In this document: piece after piece, positions 1-5,757 of the stretch | How the letters are laid out: every line of letters starts with the position of its first letter | Numbering within the stretch: position 1 is the stretch's first letter | Source of the DNA: an uncultured Mediterraneibacter sp. | GTDB lineage: Bacteria; Bacillota; Clostridia; Lachnospirales; Lachnospiraceae | Direction: 5' to 3' | Length of the DNA: 12,816 nucleotides | NCBI RefSeq assembly: GCF_934330165.1 | Contig: NZ_CAKRGI010000043.1 | Coordinates: 1-12,816, forward strand | Translations under genes and position numbers: made by a program | The notes under the pieces: model-generated | What the model saw: the letters and a program-made list of their open reading frames with translations, nothing else | Databases searched by the model: none | What the model was told of the DNA's origin: nothing

Positions 1-42
1 GACTCCGCAGCGTATTCACTCAACAATGCAAATTTAAGAGTG

Positions 43-127
43 AAAAAACGAGCCGGAAGGTTATCGACCAGGATAAACGACCTGCAAAACGCAGGATATA
101 ATATCTTAGTTGGTAACCTTCCGGCTC
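43..127 (-). terminator. Strong intrinsic terminator at outer end of left repeat
   Basis: A perfect 14-bp stem (GAGCCGGAAGGTTA at 50-63 with its complement at 114-127) encloses a second small hairpin (CCTGC/GCAGG at 81-95). On the minus strand the stem is followed by one G-C pair's C/G and then six T's (complement of 43-48), a textbook intrinsic terminator. On the plus strand the stem is followed by CTTTATTTCTT, a poorer T-run, so it may act in both directions. The same hairpin closes the right repeat copy, so it belongs to the repeated unit and is not specific to this locus. Confidence 0.7.
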
Positions 128-375
128 TTTATTTCTTATTGAAATTTCGTGTTTGTTGGGAGAAAATGTTCCGAAGACACTTTGCCCAACTTGTTAAGGA
201 ACGTAAATGCGAGTGCCTTTGCACGAGCATTTCCACGTTTCTGTTACAAGTTGTCAACGGGCTGAGGTAAAGCGGGTCCTGCACTGCGATGCAACAACAA
301 GTGCGGATATGGACGCTCTTCTGTCAAAAAAACTTCCTGCTGCCGGGATATATGCTCTTCAACAAATACAAATTT
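50..375 (-). repeat. Left copy of long palindromic repeat (inverted partner at right end of window)
   Basis: This segment matches the reverse complement of 12408-12816 with 8 substitutions by my count, apart from an 83-nt block missing here between about 175 and 176. Read on the minus strand it has, in order: an inner end starting AAATTTGTATTTG (375 down), a central hairpin (184-262, GCCC/GGGC at its base and ACTTGT/ACAAGT inside), an outer end with CAACAAACACGAAATTT (142-158), and a 14-bp hairpin (50-127) followed by a T-run. The inner and outer ends are imperfect inverted copies of each other. The strand given is the one on which the terminator-like end makes sense, which is an inference. 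An open frame from 207 runs in frame into the Gre gene, but all five differences from the other copy in that frame are non-synonymous, so I do not call it coding. No target-site duplication is obvious. Confidence 0.9.
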
Positions 376-401
376 TTAATTTCATACAGAAAGGACTCAT
401 T

Positions 402-905
402 ATGCGTGAAAGATTAACGAAAAGCGACGTTGAAAAAATTAAAGCCGAGATCGAACACCGTAAGCTGGTGGAACGAAAAGAATTGATCGAAGCGGTAAAA
501 GAAGCAAGATCTCATGGGGATCTGAGTGAGAACTTTGAATATCATGCGGCAAAAAAAGCAAAAAATCAGAATGAAAGCAGAATCCGTTACCTGGAGAGAA
601 TGCTCAAGACTGCGGAAATTGTAGAAGATCATTCCAAAGCAGATGAAATCGGACTGAATAATACAGTAGAACTTTATTGTGAGGATGATGATGAATTGGA
701 AACTTATCGGATCGTCACATCTGTCCGGGGAAGTTCATTGAATGGCCTTGTCAGTATAGAATCTCCGATTGGCAAGGCGTTACTGGGACATAAAGAGGGC
801 GACCGGGTTTATATAAAAGTCAATGATGATTTTGGATATTATGTAGTGATACGCAAAGTGATTAAGACAGAAGATGAAGCTGAAGATCATATCAGAAGCT
901 TTTAA
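402..905 (+). CDS. greA: Gre-family transcription elongation (transcript cleavage) factor
   Basis: This 167-residue protein would bind the secondary channel of RNA polymerase and stimulate cleavage of the 3' end of backtracked transcripts. The N-terminal coiled coil (about residues 1-75) carries the family signature ARSHGDLSENFEYHAAK. D40 and E43 correspond to the acidic tip residues that hold the catalytic metal. The C-terminal globular domain carries SPIGKALLGHKEGD. GreA is usually near 158 residues, so this is a slightly long, divergent member and may be a paralogue of a main GreA elsewhere. The start at 402 follows GAAAGGA (389-395). The frame stays open back to 207, but that stretch is the repeat element, so the longer start is rejected. 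No convincing promoter is visible upstream. It may lie inside the repeat. A HAD gene follows after 54 bp without a terminator. Confidence 0.88.
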   Translation: MRERLTKSDVEKIKAEIEHRKLVERKELIEAVKEARSHGDLSENFEYHAAKKAKNQNESRIRYLERMLKTAEIVEDHSKADEIGLNNTVELYCEDDDELETYRIVTSVRGSSLNGLVSIESPIGKALLGHKEGDRVYIKVNDDFGYYVVIRKVIKTEDEAEDHIRSF

Positions 906-959
906 AAAGATGCTTTCAAAAAGAAGAAAAGTACTGTGAGAGAGGAGATGTGAACAGAG

Positions 960-1622
960 ATGGAAATCAGTACTGTATTGTTTGATCTGGACGGAACGCT
1001 CACTGATTCGGGATCAGGGATCATAAATTCAGTGAAGTATGCACTGAAAAAGGCTGGCAGAGAAATTCCACCGGAGGATGAATTACGCAAATTTATTGGA
1101 CCTCCTTTGCAGGAACAGTTTATGAAATGCTGTGAGATAGAAGAGAAAGAAGCAGCAGAGATGGTGGGATTATACCGGGAATACTATCAGGAAAAAGGAA
1201 TTTTTGACAACTGGGTCTATGAGGGAGTCATGGAAATGCTGAAGACTTTGAAAGAAGCCGGACTGACGATCGTAATGGCAACGTCAAAGCCTGAAAAATT
1301 TGCAAAAATGATTGCAGAACATTTTGGATTTGCGAAGTATTTTGACCTGATCGGTGGAGCCTGCATGAATGGAGCAAGAACAAAAAAGCAGGAAGTGATC
1401 CAATATGTCCTGGGACAGTGCGAAGAAAAAGACCGGGAAAAAATCAGAATGGTCGGAGACCGGTGCTATGATATTGAAGGTGCAAATAGAGAAGGAATCC
1501 GTGCCATCGGTGTTCTGTACGGGTACGGATCGAAAGAAGAACTGGAGGAAGCGGGAGCTGACGGGCTTGCAGAGACACCGGAAGAGGTTGTCAGAATGAT
1601 TTTAAATGGCATGCATCCGTAA
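960..1622 (+). CDS. HAD-superfamily phosphatase (phosphoglycolate phosphatase/5'-nucleotidase type)
   Basis: This 220-residue cytosolic hydrolase has all four HAD motifs: FDLDGT with nucleophile D9 and acid D11, T108/S109 in VMATSKP, a lysine at 142-143, and GDRCYD with D167 and D171. The helical cap between residues 18 and 85 includes IGPPLQEQF, typical of the Gph/YrfG-like group that removes phosphate from small sugar phosphates or nucleotides. The substrate cannot be told from sequence. Start 960 follows AGAGGAGA with a rather long gap of about 12 nt. It probably shares a transcript with the upstream Gre gene (54 bp apart, no terminator seen). The 138-bp gap after it holds the promoter of the next gene and no clear terminator. 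Confidence 0.85.
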   Translation: MEISTVLFDLDGTLTDSGSGIINSVKYALKKAGREIPPEDELRKFIGPPLQEQFMKCCEIEEKEAAEMVGLYREYYQEKGIFDNWVYEGVMEMLKTLKEAGLTIVMATSKPEKFAKMIAEHFGFAKYFDLIGGACMNGARTKKQEVIQYVLGQCEEKDREKIRMVGDRCYDIEGANREGIRAIGVLYGYGSKEELEEAGADGLAETPEEVVRMILNGMHP

Positions 1623-1695
1623 GGAACCTGCCGGTGATAGATAGATGAAGCAAATGAAAAAGATTCTCAAAAATAACTTTTCAAAGGTATTTTCA

Positions 1696-1724
1696 TTGAC
1701 AGCAGACAGGCAGTGATGTATAGT
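1696..1724 (+). promoter_or_regulatory. Sigma-A promoter for the TrmB-like regulator/decarboxylase unit
   Basis: TTGACA (1696-1701), a 17-bp spacer and TATAGT (1719-1724) make a near-consensus housekeeping promoter. The expected transcript start is near 1731. This places the in-frame GTG at 1713 upstream of the RNA and so fixes the ATG at 1761 as the start of the regulator. Confidence 0.8.
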
Positions 1725-1760
1725 GTTCCTGTAAAGAACTACTATGGAGAAGAGCAGAGA

Positions 1761-2507
1761 ATGGATGAAAGCAGAGAAATTGAGTACCTGATGCATTTCG
1801 GGTTATCCAGGCAGGAAGCTCTTATTTACAGAAAGCTTCTTGAAGGGGGAAAAAAGACCGGGTATGAGATTGCAAGAGATACCGGGATTTCCAGGTCGAA
1901 TGCCTATGCTTCGCTTGCAGCAATGGTGGAAAAAGGTGCTGCATATCTGGTAGAGGGCGATGCAAAGCGTTATATCCCCATTGTTCCACAGGAGTTTTGT
2001 GGAAACCGGATCCGGAGACTTGAAAAAGAGCTGGAATGGCTTCAGCAGAATCTTCCCAGCGAGTCCGTGGAAGAGGATGGATATATTACGGTTGAAGGTA
2101 AGAAGAATATTGCAGACAAAATTCATCATTTATTGACCGGAGCAGAAGAACGGGTCTATTTTTCCTGTTCTAAAGGATGCCTGGAGGAATTTAAAGAGGA
2201 ACTTCTACAACTGGTGAGAAGAGGAAAAAAGGTTGTTCTGATTACGGATGAACCTTTTCCGATGAAAGAAGTTATCGTTTATGTAACCAGAAAAAAAGAG
2301 CAGCAGATCGGACTGATTGTAGATTCCCGCTATGTTCTTTCAGGAGAATATGGAATGGGCAGTATGAATACGTGTGTCTATTCCGGTCAGAGAAATTTTG
2401 TGACAGTATTTAAAAATGCACTTGCAAATGAAATTGAACTGATAAAGATACGAAAAGGAGAGAAGAAAGATGAGCAAGAAACCATTTGTTACAAAGGAAC
2501 AGGTTGA
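1761..2507 (+). CDS. TrmB-family transcriptional regulator
   Basis: This 248-residue predicted regulator has an N-terminal winged helix-turn-helix (about residues 12-75; FGLSRQEALIYRKLL, then the recognition region TGISRSNAYASLAAM), the form seen in TrmB-like proteins. A C-terminal domain (about 95-235, starting YITVEGKKNI) resembles the phospholipase-D-like ligand-sensing part of that family. The gene has its own promoter, and GGAGA lies 10 nt before the ATG. Its last 38 bp overlap the start of the decarboxylase gene in another frame, so the two are probably translated together. The regulator is therefore a candidate controller of that gene, perhaps through a lysine or diaminopimelate-related ligand, which is inference only. 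It has no membrane segment or signal peptide. Confidence 0.82.
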   Translation: MDESREIEYLMHFGLSRQEALIYRKLLEGGKKTGYEIARDTGISRSNAYASLAAMVEKGAAYLVEGDAKRYIPIVPQEFCGNRIRRLEKELEWLQQNLPSESVEEDGYITVEGKKNIADKIHHLLTGAEERVYFSCSKGCLEEFKEELLQLVRRGKKVVLITDEPFPMKEVIVYVTRKKEQQIGLIVDSRYVLSGEYGMGSMNTCVYSGQRNFVTVFKNALANEIELIKIRKGEKKDEQETICYKGTG

Positions 2508-3741
2508 AGAGATCGTAAAGACCTACCCGACGCCGTTTCATCTTTATGATGAGAAAGGAATCCGTGCGAATGCAAAGGCATTAAAAGAAGCATTTTCATG
2601 GAATCCGGGATATAAAGAATATTTTGCAGTAAAGGCAACTCCAAATCCGTTCCTTCTGGATATCCTGAAGGAGTATGGTTGTGGATGTGACTGCTCATCT
2701 TATACGGAGCTGATGCTCTCAGAAGCAGTAGGTGTAACGGGACATAATATTATGTTCTCGTCAAATGATACTCCTGCAGAGGATTTCCGTCTGGCGGATA
2801 AACTTGGTGCGATCATCAATCTGGATGATATCAGCCATATTGAGTTCCTTGAAAGTGCGATCGGACATATTCCTGAGACGATCAGCTGCCGTTACAATCC
2901 AGGCGGATTATTTAAGATCAGTAATGATATCATGGACAATCCGGGAGATGCCAAATATGGTATGACAACAGAACAGATTACGGAAGCATTTAAGATCCTG
3001 AAAAGCAAAGGTGCAAAGGAGTTTGGAATCCATGCATTTCTTGCCAGCAATACGGTGACAAATGACTATTATCCGATGCTTGCGAAAGTTTTGTTTGAGC
3101 AGGCAGTACGTCTTAAAAATGAGACAGGTGCAAATATTAAGTTTATTAATCTGTCAGGTGGGATTGGTATTCCTTACAGACCGGATCAGGAGCCGAATGA
3201 TATTTATGCGATCGGAGAAGGTGTGCGTAAAGTCTATGAGGAAGTATTAGTTCCTGCAGGAATGGGGGATGTAGCGATCTTTACAGAACTGGGACGTTAC
3301 ATGATGGGACCTTACGGCTGCCTTGTTACAAAAGCAATTCACGAGAAAAAGACTTATAAAGATTATATCGGTGTAGATGCATGTGCAGTTAATCTGATGC
3401 GTCCGGCAATGTATGGAGCCTATCATCATATTACGGTTCTTGGAAAAGAGAATGAACCATGTGACCATAAATACGATGTGACAGGATCTCTGTGCGAGAA
3501 TAATGATAAATTTGCGATTGACAGAATGCTCCCGGAGATTGAAAGAGGAGATTACCTGGTGATCCATGATGCGGGGGCTCACGGCTTTTCCATGGGATAC
3601 AATTACAATGGAAAATTAAAGTCAGCGGAGTTGTTGCTGAAAGAAGATGGAAGCGTGCAGATGATCCGTCGTGCTGAGACACCGAAGGACTATTTTGCTA
3701 CATTTGATTGCTTTGAGATAGGCAAAAAACTTGGTGAGTAA
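2470..3741 (+). CDS. lysA: Diaminopimelate decarboxylase-like PLP enzyme (fold III)
   Basis: This 423-residue PLP-dependent enzyme of the alanine-racemase-fold decarboxylase group most likely converts meso-diaminopimelate to lysine in the cytosol. Visible landmarks: PLP lysine K55 in YFAVKATPNP, phosphate-binding loop LSGGIGIPY (228-236), ELGRY (273-277, the family's EPGR), MRPAMYGAYH, active-site cysteine region SLCENND (C342) and DAGAHGFSM (367-375, usually DAGAYGFSM). The usual CHIGSQ segment reads HAFLASN (188-194), and the Tyr of GAY is His371. It therefore belongs to a divergent LysA branch, and a different diamino-acid substrate is possible. The start follows AGGAGAGAAG with good spacing. 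The gene overlaps the regulator upstream, and the tRNA-Leu promoter begins 12 bp after its stop with no terminator between. Confidence 0.8.
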   Translation: MSKKPFVTKEQVEEIVKTYPTPFHLYDEKGIRANAKALKEAFSWNPGYKEYFAVKATPNPFLLDILKEYGCGCDCSSYTELMLSEAVGVTGHNIMFSSNDTPAEDFRLADKLGAIINLDDISHIEFLESAIGHIPETISCRYNPGGLFKISNDIMDNPGDAKYGMTTEQITEAFKILKSKGAKEFGIHAFLASNTVTNDYYPMLAKVLFEQAVRLKNETGANIKFINLSGGIGIPYRPDQEPNDIYAIGEGVRKVYEEVLVPAGMGDVAIFTELGRYMMGPYGCLVTKAIHEKKTYKDYIGVDACAVNLMRPAMYGAYHHITVLGKENEPCDHKYDVTGSLCENNDKFAIDRMLPEIERGDYLVIHDAGAHGFSMGYNYNGKLKSAELLLKEDGSVQMIRRAETPKDYFATFDCFEIGKKLGE

Positions 3742-3752
3742 TAAAAAAGTGG

Positions 3753-3781
3753 TTGAAATAAATAAGCAAATATGATATCAT
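3753..3781 (+). promoter_or_regulatory. Extended -10 promoter for tRNA-Leu
   Basis: TTGAAA (3753-3758), a 17-bp spacer and TATCAT (3776-3781) preceded by TGA, giving the extended -10 form TGnTATCAT. The predicted transcript start is near 3788, exactly where the leader hairpin begins. This supports an independent tRNA transcript in addition to any read-through from the decarboxylase gene. Confidence 0.65.
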
Positions 3782-3787
3782 AAAAAA

Positions 3788-3812
3788 GTCGGTTCGGGGA
3801 ATAACGAACCGA
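3788..3812 (+). other. Leader hairpin of the pre-tRNA-Leu transcript
   Basis: A perfect 9-bp stem, GTCGGTTCG (3788-3796) with CGAACCGAC (3804-3812), has a 7-nt loop. It lies between the promoter and the mature tRNA 5' end and would cap the primary transcript. No T-run follows it on the plus strand. On the minus strand it is followed by six T's and would look like an intrinsic terminator, but there is no minus-strand gene for it to serve. Confidence 0.6.
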
Positions 3813-3820
3813 CAAAATAA

Positions 3821-3903
3821 GCCGCTGTGGCGGAATTGGCAGACGCACTTGACTCAAAATCAAGCGGTTAGTAGCCGTGCCGGTTCGAGTCCGGCCAGCG
3901 GCA
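3821..3903 (+). tRNA. tRNA-Leu, anticodon CAA (reads UUG)
   Basis: The acceptor stem is GCCGCTG (3821-3827) with CAGCGGC (3896-3902) and discriminator A at 3903. The anticodon stem is CTTGA/TCAAG around the loop CTCAAAA, giving anticodon CAA. A long variable arm (CGG..CCG, about 3864-3876) marks a class II tRNA. The T arm is GCCGG-TTCGAGT-CCGGC. The length of 83 nt and the long variable arm agree with leucine. The CCA end is not encoded and must be added after transcription. Confidence 0.96.
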
Positions 3904-3911
3904 TTAGACTG

Positions 3912-3964
3912 AATCTCTGAATCTCCTGTAAATCCAGTGTTTGCAAGGGGAACAGAGATTTTTT
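3912..3964 (+). terminator. Intrinsic terminator of tRNA-Leu
   Basis: AATCTCTG (3912-3919) pairs with CAGAGATT (3953-3960), with a second inner stem (TCTCCT with AGGGGA, one G-U pair). A run of six T's (3959-3964) follows. It sits 8 nt after the tRNA and separates it from the next unit. Confidence 0.8.
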
Positions 3965-4000
3965 GTATTAAGAAGAATGCACAAAGGTCCATGAAATAAT

Positions 4001-4021
4001 CCTAAAAGGTTGATTTTTAGG
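4001..4021. promoter_or_regulatory. Candidate operator: inverted repeat over the -35 of the GNAT module
   Basis: CCTAAAA (4001-4007) and TTTTAGG (4015-4021) form a perfect 7-bp inverted repeat with a 7-nt centre that covers the -35 box at 4010-4015. A DNA-binding protein bound here would block transcription. Autoregulation by the small first protein is the natural guess, but no binding protein is shown by the sequence. Confidence 0.5.
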
Positions 4022-4037
4022 TCAGAATGGATATAAT
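4010..4037 (+). promoter_or_regulatory. Promoter of the GNAT/small-protein module
   Basis: TTGATT (4010-4015), a 16-bp spacer and a perfect TATAAT (4032-4037). Transcription should begin near 4044, which excludes the in-frame ATG at 4027 and supports the ATG at 4078, which also has a good ribosome site. Confidence 0.72.
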
Positions 4038-4077
4038 ATTAAAGAAAGATACTTATTTTGTTTTGGAGGTGAAAAGT

Positions 4078-4248
4078 ATGGCAACGAAGAGCATATTAAA
4101 AGAAGTTAATATTAGTGAAAAGCGATTCGCCCGTACATTTGTGCAAGCTTTGGATGAAGCAGAAAATACGAAGTATGAACCTGCGAAACTTACAAGAGAA
4201 TGCAAAGAAATTACAGGCGATAAGATTAAGGAGTTTTTTGGAAAGTAG
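4078..4248 (+). CDS. Small 56-residue protein, candidate antitoxin
   Basis: This is a charged, soluble 56-residue protein (ends GDKIKEFFGK) that I cannot place in a named family. GGAGGTG at 4064-4070 gives a strong ribosome site before the ATG. It starts a two-gene unit: its TAG stop (4246-4248) shares the G with the GTG start of the GNAT-like gene, a TAGTG overlap typical of tight translational coupling. A small first gene, a coupled second gene with a toxin-type fold, and a palindrome over the promoter together fit an antitoxin, which is inference. No ribbon-helix-helix or helix-turn-helix is evident by eye. Its codons and base composition are more AT-rich than in the flanking housekeeping genes. 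Confidence 0.7.
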   Translation: MATKSILKEVNISEKRFARTFVQALDEAENTKYEPAKLTRECKEITGDKIKEFFGK

Positions 4249-4880
4249 TGCAAATAAAAGATTTAATTCCAGAGACAAGTTTTGTTCAAATTAATTTAAG
4301 TGATTTATTAGATCAATTAGGAGAGGATAGCGTAAAAGAAATCCTCTCTTCTTTTTCGTGTCCGTTAAATCCTGATGTGGAAAGCTTTTTGAAGAACAAA
4401 GCAGCAGAGTTTTCAAAAAGGGGATTTTCTAAAACGCATATAGTATTTTGGCAGAGTGCTGATGGCACAGAGAAGGAGTTAGTTGGTTATTATACGATTG
4501 CATCAAAGGTTATATCTATTGAACGGAGTGCAGTTAATAGTAATGAGGCAAGAAAATTACGCGAACATGGCATATTTGATAGTAAAAAGAATGAATATAC
4601 TGTTGCAGCTCCATTGATTGCACAACTTGGAAAAAATTATACAAATGGAAATGATACGTTGATAAGTGGAGATGATTTACTTCACCTGGCAATGGATAAG
4701 GTGCAGAAAGTACAAAAAGAAGTCGGAGGACGTTTTGCATATTTAGAATGTGAAGAAAAAGAAAAGCTGATATCATTCTATGAAAGAAATCATTTTAAAT
4801 TGTTCGGAAGAAGAAAACTGGATCGTGATGAAACGAATATAGATGGAACACATTTGCTACAGTACTTTATTATGTTATAG
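4248..4880 (+). CDS. GNAT-like N-acetyltransferase, candidate toxin
   Basis: This 210-residue protein has a GNAT-type C-terminal half: ELVGYYTIAS (77-86, beta strands before the CoA site), APLIAQLGKN (121-130), a helix DDLLHLAMDKVQKV (142-155) and FAYLECEEKEKLISFYERNHF (163-183 in two parts), matching the strand-then-FYxxxGF ending of GNATs such as TacT/AtaT toxins. The usual Q/RxxGxG/A acetyl-CoA loop is not clear; NGNDTLISGDD (133-143) sits in its place, so activity is uncertain. The N-terminal 65 residues are family-specific. Translation starts at GTG inside the stop of the small gene, with no independent promoter. The AT-rich composition suggests transfer. It could instead be a metabolic or protective acetyltransferase, since toxicity has not been shown. 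Confidence 0.72.
   Translation: MQIKDLIPETSFVQINLSDLLDQLGEDSVKEILSSFSCPLNPDVESFLKNKAAEFSKRGFSKTHIVFWQSADGTEKELVGYYTIASKVISIERSAVNSNEARKLREHGIFDSKKNEYTVAAPLIAQLGKNYTNGNDTLISGDDLLHLAMDKVQKVQKEVGGRFAYLECEEKEKLISFYERNHFKLFGRRKLDRDETNIDGTHLLQYFIML
4319..4356 (+). other. Terminator-like hairpin inside the GNAT gene
   Basis: GAGAGGA (4321-4327) pairs with TCCTCTC (4342-4348), extended by a G-T and an A-T pair, and TTCTTTTTC follows. It lies about 75 nt into the coding sequence. If it works as a partial terminator it would reduce the second gene's expression relative to the first. It could also be chance in AT-rich coding DNA. Confidence 0.35.
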
Positions 4881-4919
4881 AAGATGTATTACATAGAAAA
4901 AAGATGAAGTGGATATAGC

Positions 4920-4958
4920 TACCACCAGCCGAAGGATGCTCCCTCAATGCTGGTGGTA
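4920..4958. terminator. Terminator hairpin between convergent genes
   Basis: A perfect 10-bp stem, TACCACCAGC (4920-4929) with its complement at 4949-4958, is followed on the plus strand by TTTTA. It lies 40 bp after the GNAT stop and 8 bp before the end of the minus-strand HAD gene, so it probably ends the plus transcript and may also stop minus transcription, where the T-run is weak. Confidence 0.7.
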
Positions 4959-4966
4959 TTTTACCC

Positions 4967-5590
4967 TTATTTATCGGCAATCTTCAGTAATTCCTCAAAG
5001 TGTGCAATTCTTACCTTTGCATCCGGGACATCACCCAGTCCGTATTCAGCAAAAATAAAAGGAACACCAGCCTTGGCACAGGAATCGGCATCGCCCTGTG
5101 TATCACCGACGTAAACCGGAGATTTCAGATCATTTCTCTCGATCAACTGTAAAAGTGTCTGATCTTTTGAAAGCTGAGTTTCTCCAAAGCAGAGGTGATC
5201 TTTGATGTAAGGTTCTATTCCGGATGCTCTCATCATGACTTCAATATACCCGCACTGACAATTACTGACAATGAACAGTGGATATCTGTGGGATAGTTCT
5301 CTGATTGTATCAACAACACCATCGTACATTTTTCCCGGGTGCGTTTCGAGATATCGGTTCTCATAATCAAAGCAGAGTGTAAGGAGTCTCATTCTTTCGT
5401 CCAGTGAAAGATGGGGAAAAAGTGCATCGGCAATTTCGGTCATGGTTTTTCCGAAGAGCCATGAAAGGGAGTCCCGTGTCAGATCAGGTGTCATATCAGT
5501 ATTTTCGGCAAGTGCAAGATTCCAGGATTCAGCCACGGGATCTACAGAATCCCATAAAGTTCCATCTACGTCAAATATAATGCTATCCAT
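4967..5590 (-). CDS. HAD-superfamily phosphatase
   Basis: This is a 207-residue cytosolic HAD hydrolase. The motifs are complete: FDVDGT with D7 and D9, S109 in FIVSNCQ, K142, and VGDTQGDAD with D163 and D167. An alpha-helical cap lies between about 15 and 80 (subclass I). It is closest in look to the Gph/PGMB-like group; the true substrate is unknown. It is only distantly similar to the HAD protein at 960. The start at 5590 is chosen because GAGGA lies 7 nt upstream; an ATG at 5626 in the same frame overlaps the likely -10 box. It is divergent from polA, and its 3' end faces the GNAT gene. Confidence 0.85.
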   Translation of the reverse strand: MDSIIFDVDGTLWDSVDPVAESWNLALAENTDMTPDLTRDSLSWLFGKTMTEIADALFPHLSLDERMRLLTLCFDYENRYLETHPGKMYDGVVDTIRELSHRYPLFIVSNCQCGYIEVMMRASGIEPYIKDHLCFGETQLSKDQTLLQLIERNDLKSPVYVGDTQGDADSCAKAGVPFIFAEYGLGDVPDAKVRIAHFEELLKIADK

Positions 5591-5624
5591 ATCTAATTCC
5601 TCTTTTATTTTTAATGATGCGTAC

Positions 5625-5673
5625 ATAATACCATAAAATGAGCCTTTTAAAAAGAAGTTTTTTAGTGTATAAT
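5625..5673. promoter_or_regulatory. Divergent promoter region, minus-strand HAD gene and polA
   Basis: On the plus strand TATAAT (5668-5673) has only a weak -35 (TTTTAA, 5645-5650) at 17 bp, giving a polA leader of about 80 nt. On the minus strand TATTAT (complement of 5625-5630) with a T-rich -35 region would drive the HAD gene. The two -10 boxes are about 40 bp apart and share AT-rich DNA. The plus-strand box is the better supported. In the rest of 5591-5757 I see nothing beyond the polA ribosome site GAGGAGA (5743-5749). Confidence 0.5.
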
Positions 5674-5757
5674 TTATTGTTAGGTTATGAAAGAAACTGA
5701 GGGTTCACGGGCAGTGGATCAGCAGTGTAAAGAGCAAAGATTGAGGAGAAGTTTCAG

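Noticed and set aside
1..49. Inverted repeat TTCACTC/GAGTGAA (15-21 and 38-44)
   Set aside because: It is short, with a 16-nt loop and no T-run, and the window starts too close to judge what it belongs to. No gene is seen in these bases.
207..401. Open frame in the left repeat continuing into Gre, with a similar frame on the minus strand at 12576-12408
   Set aside because: All five differences between the two copies in this frame change the amino acid, the 3' extensions differ, and there is no ribosome site. It is a by-product of the repeat.
1713..1760. GTG start 16 codons upstream for the TrmB-like regulator
   Set aside because: It lies within the -10 region of a near-consensus promoter, before the expected transcript start.
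3780..3812. Hairpin read as a minus-strand intrinsic terminator
   Set aside because: The T-run on the minus strand is good, but there is no minus-strand gene upstream of it. The match with the predicted tRNA transcript start favours a leader hairpin.
3821..4960. Genomic island inserted at tRNA-Leu with attachment-site repeats
   Set aside because: No copy of the tRNA 3' end is visible downstream, there is no integrase, and the tRNA terminator is intact. AT-rich composition alone is not enough.
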